Position numbers and translations under genes: made by a program. The notes beneath the pieces are model-generated. The model made no database searches and had not been told where the DNA came from. It saw only the letters and a program-made list of their open reading frames with translations. This document shows, piece by piece, positions 1 through 9,544 of a DNA stretch of 27,471 bases; position 1 is the first letter of the stretch; every line of letters begins with the position of its first letter. The stretch comes from a virus. The stretch is from IMG/VR virus record IMGVR_UViG_3300025771_000147, positions 1-27,471 of that record; one strand, written 5' to 3'.

Positions 1-1
1 C

Positions 2-2095
2 AATAGTGTCGCCAGCGGTCCAACCGCTTCCCGCAAAAGAGTTTGTTAAACTTAATGTAACACCATTAGTTTGGTCACTGTTGGCAATGTCCAACGTACC
101 ATTGATTGCGCTCGTCCCAATGCCCAAACTCTCAGCACTCGCATCCCAGAAGAACTTTGCCGTGGTGCCTGTGTCCTCGTAGAAGCTGATGTCGCCGCCA
201 TCTGAAGCCTGCAAAACTTTTGCATTATCAGCATAGACGACAAAGTCAGCGCTTTCATACCCAACAAAGCCTGTGGTTGTTTCAGTGTTCTTAAAGTTTA
301 TGTAACCAAAAGTGCTGTCTGACCTATTTAAAGTGGTAACAATAGAAGAACCAGACTTGTCCACAGTCAGCCCATCGCTGGTCAAAGTACCCGTGATGTT
401 TAGATCGCCTGTAATCTGGCCCGTTGTACCGTCTGAATATATCTGCAAATCAGACCCAGCGCCGAAGATGGCTTTGTCGTTGTCGCCGAAGGATACATCG
501 CCAGTAAACGCACCACCTGTTGCCGTGACAGTGCCATTTACATCTAGCTTAGTAGATGGGCTTATAGTTCCAATGCCAACATTATCAGTTGAGTCAATCC
601 AAAAAGGGTTTTGACCTGTTGCTTGGTGGTAAATACGGAAACTTGTTGAGAAAACACCAACATCCCAATTGTGATTTCCAGCAGTTAGAGATTCTAATCT
701 TAATTTAGCAGCAGAACCTCTAATTGCTACTTGAGTGTCGCCTACAACACTTGTACCAATGCCAATCTTATTGTTACCAATAAAAGTTGAATTGATTGTA
801 GTTCCAGCGTTTGTGGTTAACTCATTAATTGTATCAATATTTAAGGTGCCACCAATTTTTGCTGCACCACTAATGTTTACTTCTGTGCTGGCATTAATAT
901 CAACAGTGGGCGCAGTGATCTCAACTTCAGTGTCAGCATCAATATCTAACTGCCCATCAGCAGATGAATTAATTTTCAATGCTGTATCTCTAAATTGTAG
1001 CTCATCCGTTGTAGTCATTTGGATGTTTGCGCCACTTGTGGTGTTGCCGTTACCTAGAATTTCAGTGAGTGTGTCAGCTGTAGCAACCTGAGCATCTACA
1101 TATGCTTTCACAGACTGCTGTGTAGGCACCAGCGTGGCGCTATCAGATGCCATATTATCTTCATCAACAAACGCTGTAACCGTGATCGTGCCATCTGACA
1201 AACCGCCAAACGTAATGTCACCAGTAGCAGTTAAGTTTCTAAAGCTAGATATGTCCTTATTAACATCAACGACAACTGCTTTGCTTGCCGCAACTGTCCC
1301 AGCAGTAACGCTGTCAATCGCTTCTAAGTCGTTTTCGTTAATATCAGCAGATCCAATAACAAAGCTGCCAGCCGTTACAGAACTTGATGTTGTTATACTG
1401 CCGCCAAACGTAACATCGCCAGGAGGGTTTGTAATATCAATTATTTTTTCATACTTATCGCTGTTCGTATTTGTCGTAAGTGGCAAAGAACCCGATGATG
1501 TATGAGCAGAAGTAACAATAAATACATTGTTTGTTGTTGTATCTTTTACCAGATCACGTTCAACATACGCAGTTGATGCTGCCCAATCGCCTTTAAACGT
1601 GCCTAGCTCTTGCGTAACAGACAAGTCGCCTGAGCTATCAAACGAGAATACTTTGTTCGCGCGATCAGCCGCAGAGATTGTAAACTCTGATCCTGTTAGC
1701 GTGTTTGTACGAGATGCCTTGATTGCACGACCAAGCTCTTCTTCATGCTGCTGAACCATAAACGTCAGCTTGTCCAAGCTTTCTTCTAGCGATTGCGCTG
1801 GGAATGGATCGTTAGGAACAAGGTCAAGCCCTTGCGTCAAGTCTTGCTCACGCAAGATAACAACAGTTTCTGTGGCACTCGGCGCTGTAACAAACACCAC
1901 ATTGCCGCCGCCAACATCGCCTACACCTGTAACAGTGTAGTGTGTAGTAATTGTCTGCACGGTTTCTGTGCCAGTGCTTGATCGAAGGATGACCGTCAAG
2001 TCACCTTGGTCAAACACTTTGAACGTATATGCAAAAGTTGTCAGCGTGCCGTTGCCGCTGTAGCTAACTCTGTTTGTGCTGCTTGATACTGTCAT
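2..2095 (-). CDS. Tail fibre protein, T7 gp17-like N-terminus (C-terminus outside window)
   Basis: This is an open frame of 698 codons from ATG at 2095 that runs off the left edge without a stop. Residues 1 to about 115 (roughly 2095-1751) match the T7 tail-fibre N-terminal domain. They carry NRVSYSGNGTLTTFAYTFKV near the start, an LREQDLTQ stretch and a final helix with DPFPAQSLEESLDKLTFMVQ, the part that anchors the fibre to the tail. The rest is a Ser/Thr/Gly/Asp-rich beta shaft with phrases common in environmental phage fibres, such as VGIGT, STKLDVNGTVT and DLQIYSDGT. The receptor-binding tip would be to the left of the window. The start overlaps the stop of the upstream 1089-aa gene by one base (TAATG), so it is the last visible gene of the virion operon. 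The family assignment is firm for the N-terminus; the host receptor cannot be read. Confidence 0.93.
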   Translation of the reverse strand, partial: MTVSSSTNRVSYSGNGTLTTFAYTFKVFDQGDLTVILRSSTGTETVQTITTHYTVTGVGDVGGGNVVFVTAPSATETVVILREQDLTQGLDLVPNDPFPAQSLEESLDKLTFMVQQHEEELGRAIKASRTNTLTGSEFTISAADRANKVFSFDSSGDLSVTQELGTFKGDWAASTAYVERDLVKDTTTNNVFIVTSAHTSSGSLPLTTNTNSDKYEKIIDITNPPGDVTFGGSITTSSSVTAGSFVIGSADINENDLEAIDSVTAGTVAASKAVVVDVNKDISSFRNLTATGDITFGGLSDGTITVTAFVDEDNMASDSATLVPTQQSVKAYVDAQVATADTLTEILGNGNTTSGANIQMTTTDELQFRDTALKINSSADGQLDIDADTEVEITAPTVDINASTEVNISGAAKIGGTLNIDTINELTTNAGTTINSTFIGNNKIGIGTSVVGDTQVAIRGSAAKLRLESLTAGNHNWDVGVFSTSFRIYHQATGQNPFWIDSTDNVGIGTISPSTKLDVNGTVTATGGAFTGDVSFGDNDKAIFGAGSDLQIYSDGTTGQITGDLNITGTLTSDGLTVDKSGSSIVTTLNRSDSTFGYINFKNTETTTGFVGYESADFVVYADNAKVLQASDGGDISFYEDTGTTAKFFWDASAESLGIGTSAINGTLDIANSDQTNGVTLSLTNSFAGSGWTAGDTI

Positions 2096-5000
2096 TATCT
2101 AAGACCTTTATCCTTGGCGCGTTTCATGTCGTAAAAGGCTTGCGCTAAATTAGCATATCTTGGCATTTCTAGTAAGACCTGAAATCCCGCTTCTAAATAT
2201 TGCCTATTCAAACTTTGCACCAATCCCTTTCTATCTAAGTCAGAGGCCCGGTCATACTGGCGGCCCAATGTATTGTTTGTTGTAGTAGTCATGGCTGTCA
2301 GTGCTTCGTTAAACGTCAGCTTGCCTAGTCTGCCTTGGCGAACAGTTACCTCATTCTTAGCAATATTTACCAAATCAGACTGCGCCCCAAACGCAAGCCT
2401 AACACCGCCCATGCTGGTAGGGTTGGTCAAAGGCCAACCGCCTGTCATAGATGCAAGGCGCATCAGCTCTGCTTGCGTGTCTGTGATTTCTTCACCCTCA
2501 CGAATACGCAATCCGCTTAGGTTGTTGAAGATTGCTAAGCCAGGGTTGCTTGCTAAGCTTACATCGTTTTCGCCAATCACATTGCCCATCGTATCATAGA
2601 CAGGAGCGTTGCGGTCATACTCATCTCTAAAGAAGCTGTCTTTAGATTGGTAGGCCAACATGGTAGACATTATTTTTGCAATAGAGTTGCCAAAATCATT
2701 TTTTGGCAAGCCAATCATACCATAGTCAGGCGTGCCGTCTGACTTAGCAAAAACAAATGTTCCGTCTTCATTTTTAGCAAGGATGTCCTGCTCAGTGTAA
2801 TATTCAACATCTGCTCTAGGACGCAACACTGTCGGATCTACAATGCGCCCGCCTGCACGCTGTAGTGAGCTAACCGGGCTTGGAATAGAAAGAGGCCCAA
2901 TTCCAATCGGCGTGGCTGCCTCTGAAGGACTGCGGAAGAACCGCATAGGATCATTGTACTCTAGTGCAAACACAACATCCGACAGTCCTTGCAGCATTGG
3001 CAGCTCTTTATAATAATCAATAACAGATCCAGCAGCTGCGGCTGCTAAATTGCCCCTTACCTCTGGATCTCTTGTCTTATGCATTCTCTGAACAGTGTCG
3101 GCAGTCAGAGCAATTATAGCTCCAACAGGTTCGTATCCTGCATAGCTCACATATTCTAGCGGGCCGTTTGGGCGACCATATACATCATACAACGGTTTGT
3201 CTTCTGGGAAGCCTTCGCCTTTAAATACAAAACTGTAAGGCTGCCAACCTGGCGGCAACGCATCACGCACCTTTGCATCGCTTGGCATGCCGCCTGTAAT
3301 GCTGCCTTGTGTTGCATAGTCCGCAACAACAGCCATAGTTGCCCCGCCGACTGCCAATCGACCTGTCGCCATCTGCTGAGCTTTAGCACCATTTTTGCCT
3401 GAAAGGTCAGCCCAGGTTTTAGGGCTAATGCCCATAAACTCCGCTGACCGTAAGAAAGAGTTTGTGGGCGCAGTGGCAAAAGGTAGTATCATGCGACCTA
3501 CTGGAATACCAGCCACATCAAAGCGCTGGGCCATACCTGTGAATTTGCCAAAATTTCCTAAATCGCTTTGCAGCGTATCTAACTTGGCTTTTGTATCTAA
3601 CTGCTCTGAAACAGACCGAGGATCTAGCAGGATCATGCCTGCTTCGTCTTCAGCTTCTGTTACTGTCTTGCCGTCACGCAGTGCTTTCTTATATGCAGAG
3701 TTTGCCTGCACATACAGCTCACCGCGCTGCGAGATTGTTTTGAAAAATTCATCAGTTGATAAAAGCAATCTAAACGGAATGCGCACGCGCTTGCCAAACT
3801 GCGAAATAGCCTGTGATGTCCAGCCGCTGCTTTCCCCAGCGATTGAGGAGTATTGTTCAACGTCTAGCTTGCTTGCCTCGGATGCAGGCAGCTCAGATCG
3901 CCAAGCAATAGATGCAGCTTTCATTGCATCCTTGTAGCTGTCCATCCAGCCTTTGAAGCGTATGGCGGCATCGTCCATGTACACTTGGTCATCTCTGATT
4001 GGCAGCTTTAACGCTGACCGACCCCCACGCACAGTGGCCCCATACATGCCTGCAATCATTTCTGCTGGCAGCTGATAGGCCATAAACGATGCAGTACCAA
4101 CAATGTTTTTTACTTGCGTAGCAGGGTTGCTAAGCAATCCAGCAAGATACGCTTCTGACACCATCTGCCGGGTCTTTGCTCTCCAACCGCCACGCGCAAA
4201 AGAGTTGATCCCACGCTGTCCGTTTTCGTTTTGCACGCGCAGTAAATTGTCTGCCATAGCGTCAACAACATCTGCACCGCCGCTTTCTTGCAGCAGTCTC
4301 TGCGCCTCACGCGCTTGCTCTACTGCGCTTAGCTCACCGCCTACTTTGATTTGGAACGATTGTAGCGTGCGGGCCGCTTCTGTCTGTGCGCCTTTAACTT
4401 GCAGCTGTATGCCTGCGTGGATCGCTAGCTGCCTACGGAAGGCAAGTCGATCAGCAGCATTAGCCGTGCCGCCTTTTATTTTGAGCGCTAGACTTGTAAG
4501 CTTCTCACCGCTGCGCACCAATAGCTCTCTGGCTGCCAACATTGTTTCTGCGTTTAAAGATCCATCGCCGATTTTACGCTTTAGCAGCCTGCGCGTTAAG
4601 CCAACCTCATCTGCAATAACTGTGGCAGCTTTATCTGCCGTAACATCGTTAGAGATATAACCGCGCGTAACTGCTGCCTGTTGGTCTTTGTAAACCTCTG
4701 CCAATGATGTGATCGTAGACTTCACATCGTCGGTTGTTTCCATGTAGTTAAAGTTAAAATCGCCGCCGTCTTCTAGTGATTTGATTTCACCGTCACGTAG
4801 CTTCATGCGGTCAATCATTGCGTTTGACAGCTTTTCGTCAGCAACGCCTGTTTCTGGCTTAAAGCCTCGCACTTCTGCCGACAATGCTGCGCGGGCTTGA
4901 TCTTTTACATCCTGCGCTAAAACAGCTGCATCGGCCTCTTGCGCTGCAAGCGCGGCCTCTGCGTCTTCAATTGTTTCAACTTGCTGATCTGCTTGGGCCT

Positions 5001-5364
5001 TAAAGCCACGGCGCTCAAACTCTGCCGCGCCCTCTGGAGATAGCACTTGCGGGGCTAAAATCTCTTGCGTTCTGCGCTCAGAGTATTCGCCCGGCGATGG
5101 CACAACAGGCATTTCCTGCGGTGTTGGCACACGCTGTGGCTGCGTTACTGTTTCTGGCGAAACGCCTGGCGGCAGGGCTGTGTCTGCATCAGCAGGGCTA
5201 ACTGGCCTCCGCGCTGGGCCAAGCCGATTTAACACGTTAAACAACCCTGCCAGCTGCACACCTTCCTGCTCTGGCCCTTTGGCAAACTCAGTAGGTGCGC
5301 CTGCTGCTGTAATGCGCTGCCGGGCTTCTTGGTCTTCTGCTAGCTGGGTTGGATCGATTGCCAT
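2095..5364 (-). CDS. Large internal virion / DNA-ejection protein (gp16 position), 1089 aa
   Basis: This is the largest protein in the window, directly upstream of the tail fibre, where T7 encodes gp16. The N-terminus is acidic and proline-rich (residues about 50-95). It is followed by Ala/Glu-rich helical sequence (about 100-390) and then a conserved-looking segment at 403-445 with YLAGLLSNPATQVKNIVG and a hydrophobic stretch (MAYQLPAEMIAGMYG). That LLSNPAT-type motif recurs in large phage ejection and polyvalent proteins. I see no lysozyme or transglycosylase catalytic motif, unlike T7 gp16. By position and size it is probably carried in the capsid and ejected with the DNA to form part of the trans-envelope channel; this is inference. 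Its ATG directly follows the upstream TAA, with no gap. Confidence 0.8.
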   Translation of the reverse strand: MAIDPTQLAEDQEARQRITAAGAPTEFAKGPEQEGVQLAGLFNVLNRLGPARRPVSPADADTALPPGVSPETVTQPQRVPTPQEMPVVPSPGEYSERRTQEILAPQVLSPEGAAEFERRGFKAQADQQVETIEDAEAALAAQEADAAVLAQDVKDQARAALSAEVRGFKPETGVADEKLSNAMIDRMKLRDGEIKSLEDGGDFNFNYMETTDDVKSTITSLAEVYKDQQAAVTRGYISNDVTADKAATVIADEVGLTRRLLKRKIGDGSLNAETMLAARELLVRSGEKLTSLALKIKGGTANAADRLAFRRQLAIHAGIQLQVKGAQTEAARTLQSFQIKVGGELSAVEQAREAQRLLQESGGADVVDAMADNLLRVQNENGQRGINSFARGGWRAKTRQMVSEAYLAGLLSNPATQVKNIVGTASFMAYQLPAEMIAGMYGATVRGGRSALKLPIRDDQVYMDDAAIRFKGWMDSYKDAMKAASIAWRSELPASEASKLDVEQYSSIAGESSGWTSQAISQFGKRVRIPFRLLLSTDEFFKTISQRGELYVQANSAYKKALRDGKTVTEAEDEAGMILLDPRSVSEQLDTKAKLDTLQSDLGNFGKFTGMAQRFDVAGIPVGRMILPFATAPTNSFLRSAEFMGISPKTWADLSGKNGAKAQQMATGRLAVGGATMAVVADYATQGSITGGMPSDAKVRDALPPGWQPYSFVFKGEGFPEDKPLYDVYGRPNGPLEYVSYAGYEPVGAIIALTADTVQRMHKTRDPEVRGNLAAAAAGSVIDYYKELPMLQGLSDVVFALEYNDPMRFFRSPSEAATPIGIGPLSIPSPVSSLQRAGGRIVDPTVLRPRADVEYYTEQDILAKNEDGTFVFAKSDGTPDYGMIGLPKNDFGNSIAKIMSTMLAYQSKDSFFRDEYDRNAPVYDTMGNVIGENDVSLASNPGLAIFNNLSGLRIREGEEITDTQAELMRLASMTGGWPLTNPTSMGGVRLAFGAQSDLVNIAKNEVTVRQGRLGKLTFNEALTAMTTTTNNTLGRQYDRASDLDRKGLVQSLNRQYLEAGFQVLLEMPRYANLAQAFYDMKRAKDKGLR

Positions 5365-6786
5365 TTACTCTTCCTCTGGGAAATAGCCAAATTCATTAAC
5401 GTCATTGCCATCCCAATAAATATCGCGCACTTTTACTGTTTCCTCAAGCACTTTGCCCGCCTCATCACCAGACCGACCATATCCGCTTGCTGCGTGCAAT
5501 TTAGCATATGTCGGGCTTAATGTCACAAAGTCGCCCGGATTTATTGTTGTTATTGCATCTTCATTAGGAACAGCTCGATATATTGTAACCTCTGCTTCAG
5601 GATTTCCTTTTACAGATGTAATAATTTCATAGCTTTCTTGATTGGCTAAACCGTACTCATCCCCTTCAAAGCTTGGCCCTCGAGCATATAGCCGCATACC
5701 TTGATTTGTGTAGAAGTCATCTGGGTATCCTGCCTGTTCGCCTGATATGTTTTTAGTCAAATCATCTAGCCGAATACCTTCGCCACCTTCTGGGCCTCTT
5801 GGCTGATGTTCCATGCGGTATGATGTATCTGGAGCTACAGGCGTTTCATTTGGGTCATAACCAAAACGATCAATGTTTGCCTGTCTGCGCAGCTCTGCTG
5901 CACGCCCAGCCGCAGCCAAACCGCGATCCACGATTGGCCCCACTGGGTTGCTAAACAGCGTTGTACCCTCTTGCGCAATGCGCTCTTCCGCGCTCTGCCC
6001 TAGATCCGCGATTGCCTGACGTATGGCTGGTATTTGAGCTTTGACGGCCTTAGCCCCTGCTTTGGTTAGCGGATATGCCTCAGCAGCTGACAAGGCCATA
6101 AACAGCATACCTGTGCCAATGCCAATCTTATCATCTGCCTGAATGCTGCGATTTAGCTGATCTCCAATCTCCTCAATGCCAAATGCTAACCCAACTGGCG
6201 TAAAGTCTATAATCCCAACGCCGCTGTCAAAGATGCCTGTCCCGCCGCTTGTGTCAACTTGACCCATAACAAGATCAGCAATTTGATTTGCTTGCTGCGC
6301 GGGGACACCAATTGCTGACAGTACATCTACTGTGCCTCTGTTCCAGTCGTCACGCATAAACATTCTTGACGGCGTAGCAATGGCAGCATCGCCGCCCTCA
6401 CGTAACATGCGCAGCTGCTCACCCTCACGCAGTGGCTCGGTACGTCCAGTCTTCTCTTGCTCAACAGGCATAACGCCAGCGGCTTCTACTTCTTGCGCAG
6501 TAAATCCTGCGGCCTCAAAATCAGCTACATCAAACGGCATGTCCATGCCTTGCAGTTCTCTTGAGTATTGGCGCACTTGATCTTCTCTTGAAATGTCTTC
6601 TTCGCCAATCTTTACATAACCGCCAGTTGACAAACTCGCCAGCACATCATTGCGGCGTGTTCTTGAGTTAAAGCTTAGCTTTTTATTTTTAAGCAACGAA
6701 ACAGGCGGTGGGTTTGATGCAATCAGCTCAGCCTCTGCATACTTGTCCATTTCTTCGTCTGTATCTATTTGAACAAGATCAGCCAT
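5365..6786 (-). CDS. Internal virion protein with C-terminal ADP-ribosyltransferase-like domain, 473 aa
   Basis: It lies between two large putative ejection proteins and overlaps the upstream gene by one base (TAATG), so it is probably a virion component. Residues 1 to about 300 are helical with an Ala-rich hydrophobic patch near 225-250. From about residue 310 the sequence changes character: RMEHQPRGPEGG, YPDDFYTNQGMRLYARG, then TIYRAVP (R404), GDFVTLSPTYAKLHA (TLS 422-424, H431) and WDGNDVNEFGY (E465). The order Arg, Ser/Thr-x-Ser, Glu is that of ADP-ribosyltransferase folds, and similar YRAVP/GDWVT/NEWGY domains occur in phage polyvalent proteins. The match to the fold is by motif only. 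If active, it would modify a host protein or nucleic acid early in infection. Whether it is catalytic and what its target is cannot be told. Confidence 0.75.
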   Translation of the reverse strand: MADLVQIDTDEEMDKYAEAELIASNPPPVSLLKNKKLSFNSRTRRNDVLASLSTGGYVKIGEEDISREDQVRQYSRELQGMDMPFDVADFEAAGFTAQEVEAAGVMPVEQEKTGRTEPLREGEQLRMLREGGDAAIATPSRMFMRDDWNRGTVDVLSAIGVPAQQANQIADLVMGQVDTSGGTGIFDSGVGIIDFTPVGLAFGIEEIGDQLNRSIQADDKIGIGTGMLFMALSAAEAYPLTKAGAKAVKAQIPAIRQAIADLGQSAEERIAQEGTTLFSNPVGPIVDRGLAAAGRAAELRRQANIDRFGYDPNETPVAPDTSYRMEHQPRGPEGGEGIRLDDLTKNISGEQAGYPDDFYTNQGMRLYARGPSFEGDEYGLANQESYEIITSVKGNPEAEVTIYRAVPNEDAITTINPGDFVTLSPTYAKLHAASGYGRSGDEAGKVLEETVKVRDIYWDGNDVNEFGYFPEEE

Positions 6787-8540
6787 TAGTACACAAATCC
6801 TTTGTCAAAAAACTCTCGTTTTAAGTTTCCTCTAATTCTTGCGTAATTAGCATTTTGAGCGTTTTGATCTGCAACATTTGTAAACCAATCCTGCAAATCT
6901 GCCAGTGGATCTTCATAGCTCAAATCCAATCCAACACCGCCGTATAGCGAATTGTATTGGTCAATTGTCCCTATGTAGTCAGAACGCATCATCTGCTCAA
7001 AGACTACGCTTTCTTCTTCAATTAGTTTGTTTGCCAGTTCAACTAATTGAGATTTTGTTAAAGGAACATCTGATGTTAAAACCGCTTCGTCTAGTCCAGA
7101 AACCACACTGTAGTACGCAGCTTTTGCGGCTTTGCCAAAATCTGGATCAAGAGCAGTTGTTTCATCATATTGGAATTTTGATTTAGCAAGACGCTTTACA
7201 GCTGCTAGAGTGTCGTTCTCTGTTGTATCTATTGAGTTCATAAAGAACTTAAAGTCTTCTCTCGTTAAATCGTATTTTGCGTAATTTACTTGATCAACAG
7301 TTAGCTCACCTTTTTGCTTATAAGCAAACAATTCGTTATAGACAGTTTGTCTTGTCTGAGACGCGTATGGAGCCATAGATGCATTCTCATTATCCAGCTT
7401 ATCAAACAAGCTTTCTGTTTCTGGTGTTAGCTCGTTGTACATTGTTAAGTATTGTCTTAACGCTAATCGAATAGATGCGCCTGATACGTTTTGCTCATCT
7501 ATCATTTCAATGGTTACGTCTTTTGCAATGCCTGGAACAAAATCTGTAAGCTCTTTAATGTCGTAAGTTTCAGTGCTTTCAAAGTAAGCATACCGATTTT
7601 TTACAGCTGTAATTTGTCTCTTAACAGCCTCTTCATTGCGCTTTTCAGCATCATCACGAAGCTTTGCGAATTTGTTTGCATCCGTTAGAGCGGATGAAAG
7701 AATATCAATCGCGTCATCGCGTGGAATATTTGACAGAGCAAATAAAACGTAATCACCGCCAGGAATTTCTGGCAGCATATCATCTGTAATCTCTGCGCCA
7801 GCTGCAATTAAATCTTGGATTTCCAACGCCTCTAGCAGATTTCCCGCAAACGACGGATCTGAGCCTACATATGCAGATGTAATGTTTTTGGCGATTTGCT
7901 TGCGCATTGCCAAGTTAACCTTGCTAACACCTTCTGCGTTGTATCTGCCTTTTGCCACGCCGCTATTTAAATCAGCCGAAATCCCCGCAATTGATAGCTG
8001 GTATTCTTTTATCATTGCTGCTGGATCACTTAATCCAACTTGCGAAAGCTTTTGCACAAGGCGCTCTTGGCGGCGGGCCATTGTTGCTTGATCCATCTTT
8101 TCAATGCGATCATCAATTTGACCTTTGAGCTGGAACCGAGCAGATAGCTCCATTTGGTTGAAGCGCTCTAAGAACTTACTGCGCGTAAATCTGTCACTGC
8201 CGATCTTATCAAGCACGCTGTCGCGTAGCTCACCTGTTTGCTGATCCCAAAGCTTATCACCACCGAAAACATTTGACGGCCTGCTTGTTTTGGACAGATC
8301 GTCAGCAGACATGCGAATGCCTTCTTCAGCTTCTAGCAAGCCTTGGCTAAGCAATAAGTCTTGCTCACTGTCGTAGCGCATCTTTGCATACTGCCCAACC
8401 TCACTAAGGGCCGTGCTAATGACCTTACCTTCCTGCTGAGCTTGCTGGATGAATGGCCTTGGATCTTTACGCGCAGTAATAGAACGGCCTGGGGTGGCTG
8501 TCGTTAATGATGCTTGCGCTCTGTAAACTGGTATTCTCAT
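6786..8540 (-). CDS. Putative internal virion / structural protein (gp15 position), 584 aa
   Basis: It is a mostly helical, charged protein with many predicted coiled-coil stretches and no recognisable enzyme motif. It starts MRIPVYRAQASLTTATPGRS, a short N-terminal arm seen in virion proteins of this kind. It follows the gp14-like gene by 15 bases and overlaps the next gene by one base (TAATG), so it sits where T7 encodes gp15. The likely role is a core or ejection protein in the capsid that helps build the DNA-translocation channel. This rests on gene order, size and helix content, not on a motif. The ribosome-binding site before the ATG is weak (GGGT). The region is slightly more A+T-rich than its neighbours. 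Confidence 0.65.
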   Translation of the reverse strand: MRIPVYRAQASLTTATPGRSITARKDPRPFIQQAQQEGKVISTALSEVGQYAKMRYDSEQDLLLSQGLLEAEEGIRMSADDLSKTSRPSNVFGGDKLWDQQTGELRDSVLDKIGSDRFTRSKFLERFNQMELSARFQLKGQIDDRIEKMDQATMARRQERLVQKLSQVGLSDPAAMIKEYQLSIAGISADLNSGVAKGRYNAEGVSKVNLAMRKQIAKNITSAYVGSDPSFAGNLLEALEIQDLIAAGAEITDDMLPEIPGGDYVLFALSNIPRDDAIDILSSALTDANKFAKLRDDAEKRNEEAVKRQITAVKNRYAYFESTETYDIKELTDFVPGIAKDVTIEMIDEQNVSGASIRLALRQYLTMYNELTPETESLFDKLDNENASMAPYASQTRQTVYNELFAYKQKGELTVDQVNYAKYDLTREDFKFFMNSIDTTENDTLAAVKRLAKSKFQYDETTALDPDFGKAAKAAYYSVVSGLDEAVLTSDVPLTKSQLVELANKLIEEESVVFEQMMRSDYIGTIDQYNSLYGGVGLDLSYEDPLADLQDWFTNVADQNAQNANYARIRGNLKREFFDKGFVY

Positions 8541-8555
8541 TGACCCAATCCGTTA

Positions 8556-9092
8556 CTATGCAATTCCAAACCCGCCTGTTTGGTAGCCTATTCGTGCCGC
8601 CTGGCCGATACCACTAATCAAGCTTGCTCTACCCTGCGCCCGCAACGCCCCAGCAGTCGCACCGCCTTCCATGCGTGTAAGCTGCGCAGTCAAGAACGCA
8701 TCTTGCTGCGCGTCTGCAATCTGCATGCGCGTGATGCTGTCGTTAAACCTATTAACTGCCATGTCATATTCAAACTCGCGTGCGTTCTGACGCAGCCTGC
8801 GCATTGGTGTACCTTGCGCAATGTCAAAACCAGAAAACGCATAGTTGGCGACAACTGCGCCCTGTTGCTCAGCAAACCTAAACCGATCTACTTTTGCCCT
8901 AAGTATAGCATTGGCATCCAGTATTTTTTCTTGACGCTGCAAAAGAATAACATCGCGCTCAATCAAGTCGGCGTTAAAGTTTGCCGCTTCTTGTGCTGCG
9001 GCAGCTGCCTTTTTACTTGCTTTCTTTTCTGAAACACCGCCAGCTATAGAAGATACCGCGCTTACTCCTGCAAGAACTCCTGTTACTCCCAT
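8556..9092 (-). CDS. Internal virion protein, T7 gp14-like, 178 aa
   Basis: The N-terminus is a small hydrophobic Gly/Ala/Ser/Val segment (MGVTGVLAGVSAVSSIAGGV), followed by a Lys/Ala-rich helix (SEKKASKKAAAAAQEAANFN) and then long amphipathic helix with regular Arg and Gln. The C-terminus is Gly-rich (GQAARIGYQTGGFGIA). This layout, at this place between the gp13-position gene and the larger core proteins, is typical of the gp14-type ejection protein that inserts in the outer membrane and opens the channel. The ATG overlaps the stop of the acetyltransferase gene by one base (TAATG). The assignment is by architecture and position; the sequence itself is not strongly diagnostic. Confidence 0.75.
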   Translation of the reverse strand: MGVTGVLAGVSAVSSIAGGVSEKKASKKAAAAAQEAANFNADLIERDVILLQRQEKILDANAILRAKVDRFRFAEQQGAVVANYAFSGFDIAQGTPMRRLRQNAREFEYDMAVNRFNDSITRMQIADAQQDAFLTAQLTRMEGGATAGALRAQGRASLISGIGQAARIGYQTGGFGIA

Positions 9093-9544
9093 TACACTAA
9101 CCTCTTAGAAAAAATGCTTTCTATATGAGAAAAACCTAAGCGCTCTAACAAAATATCAAAAGGTTTATGACGCTTAGAGTTTACAATCATAATTGTTGCA
9201 CCTTGATCTTTTATTTCTTTCTCTGCGTATTTAATCAAACGCCAAGCAGTAAAGCCTTTTCTATACTTGGGGTTGACGTAAATAATGTCATTATACGCAA
9301 AAATGTGATCTTTGTAATGCAAATGTGGGGTTGCTATTACAACAAAGTACCCAACAAGCCTGTCTTCATCTCTTGCCGTAAATATTTTTAGTATGCCAAG
9401 ATCTTCATATTTTTGGTATAGATCCCAATCTGGGTTGAAATCTATAATATCTTTATTTAACGCAATCTCTTCATAATGAGATAAAAGCAGTGGCAACGCC
9501 TCTGCTTTCACATCATTTAGAATTTCTTGAGCATACTTAATCAT
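9092..9544 (-). CDS. GNAT-family acetyltransferase-like protein, T7 gp13 position
   Basis: This 150-aa protein has a GNAT-type layout: a central strand pair around RLVGYFVVIA (62-71), then IIYVNPKYRKGFTAWRLIKY (87-106), which is the acetyl-CoA-binding motif A region, and a C-terminal LLERLGFSHIESIFSKRL (132-149), the usual final helix-strand. The motif A Gly pattern is reduced (RKGFTA rather than RxxGxG/A), so binding may be altered. It sits between tail tubular protein B and the gp14-like protein, exactly where T7 has gene 13, whose family I recall as related to the GNAT fold. It may therefore be a virion assembly factor rather than an enzyme. It overlaps the upstream gene by four bases (ATGA). 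Confidence 0.8.
   Translation of the reverse strand: MIKYAQEILNDVKAEALPLLLSHYEEIALNKDIIDFNPDWDLYQKYEDLGILKIFTARDEDRLVGYFVVIATPHLHYKDHIFAYNDIIYVNPKYRKGFTAWRLIKYAEKEIKDQGATIMIVNSKRHKPFDILLERLGFSHIESIFSKRLV

Noticed and set aside
312-1505. Chain of plus-strand open frames opposite the tail fibre
   Set aside because: They are Val/Ser/Pro-rich shadows of the Thr/Gly/Asp-rich fibre shaft; the minus frame is open for all 2095 bases and starts with a clear fibre domain.
4103-4660. A 185-codon plus-strand open frame opposite the large ejection protein
   Set aside because: It is a Ser/Cys/Leu-rich antisense shadow of the Ala-rich helical gene, with no motif.
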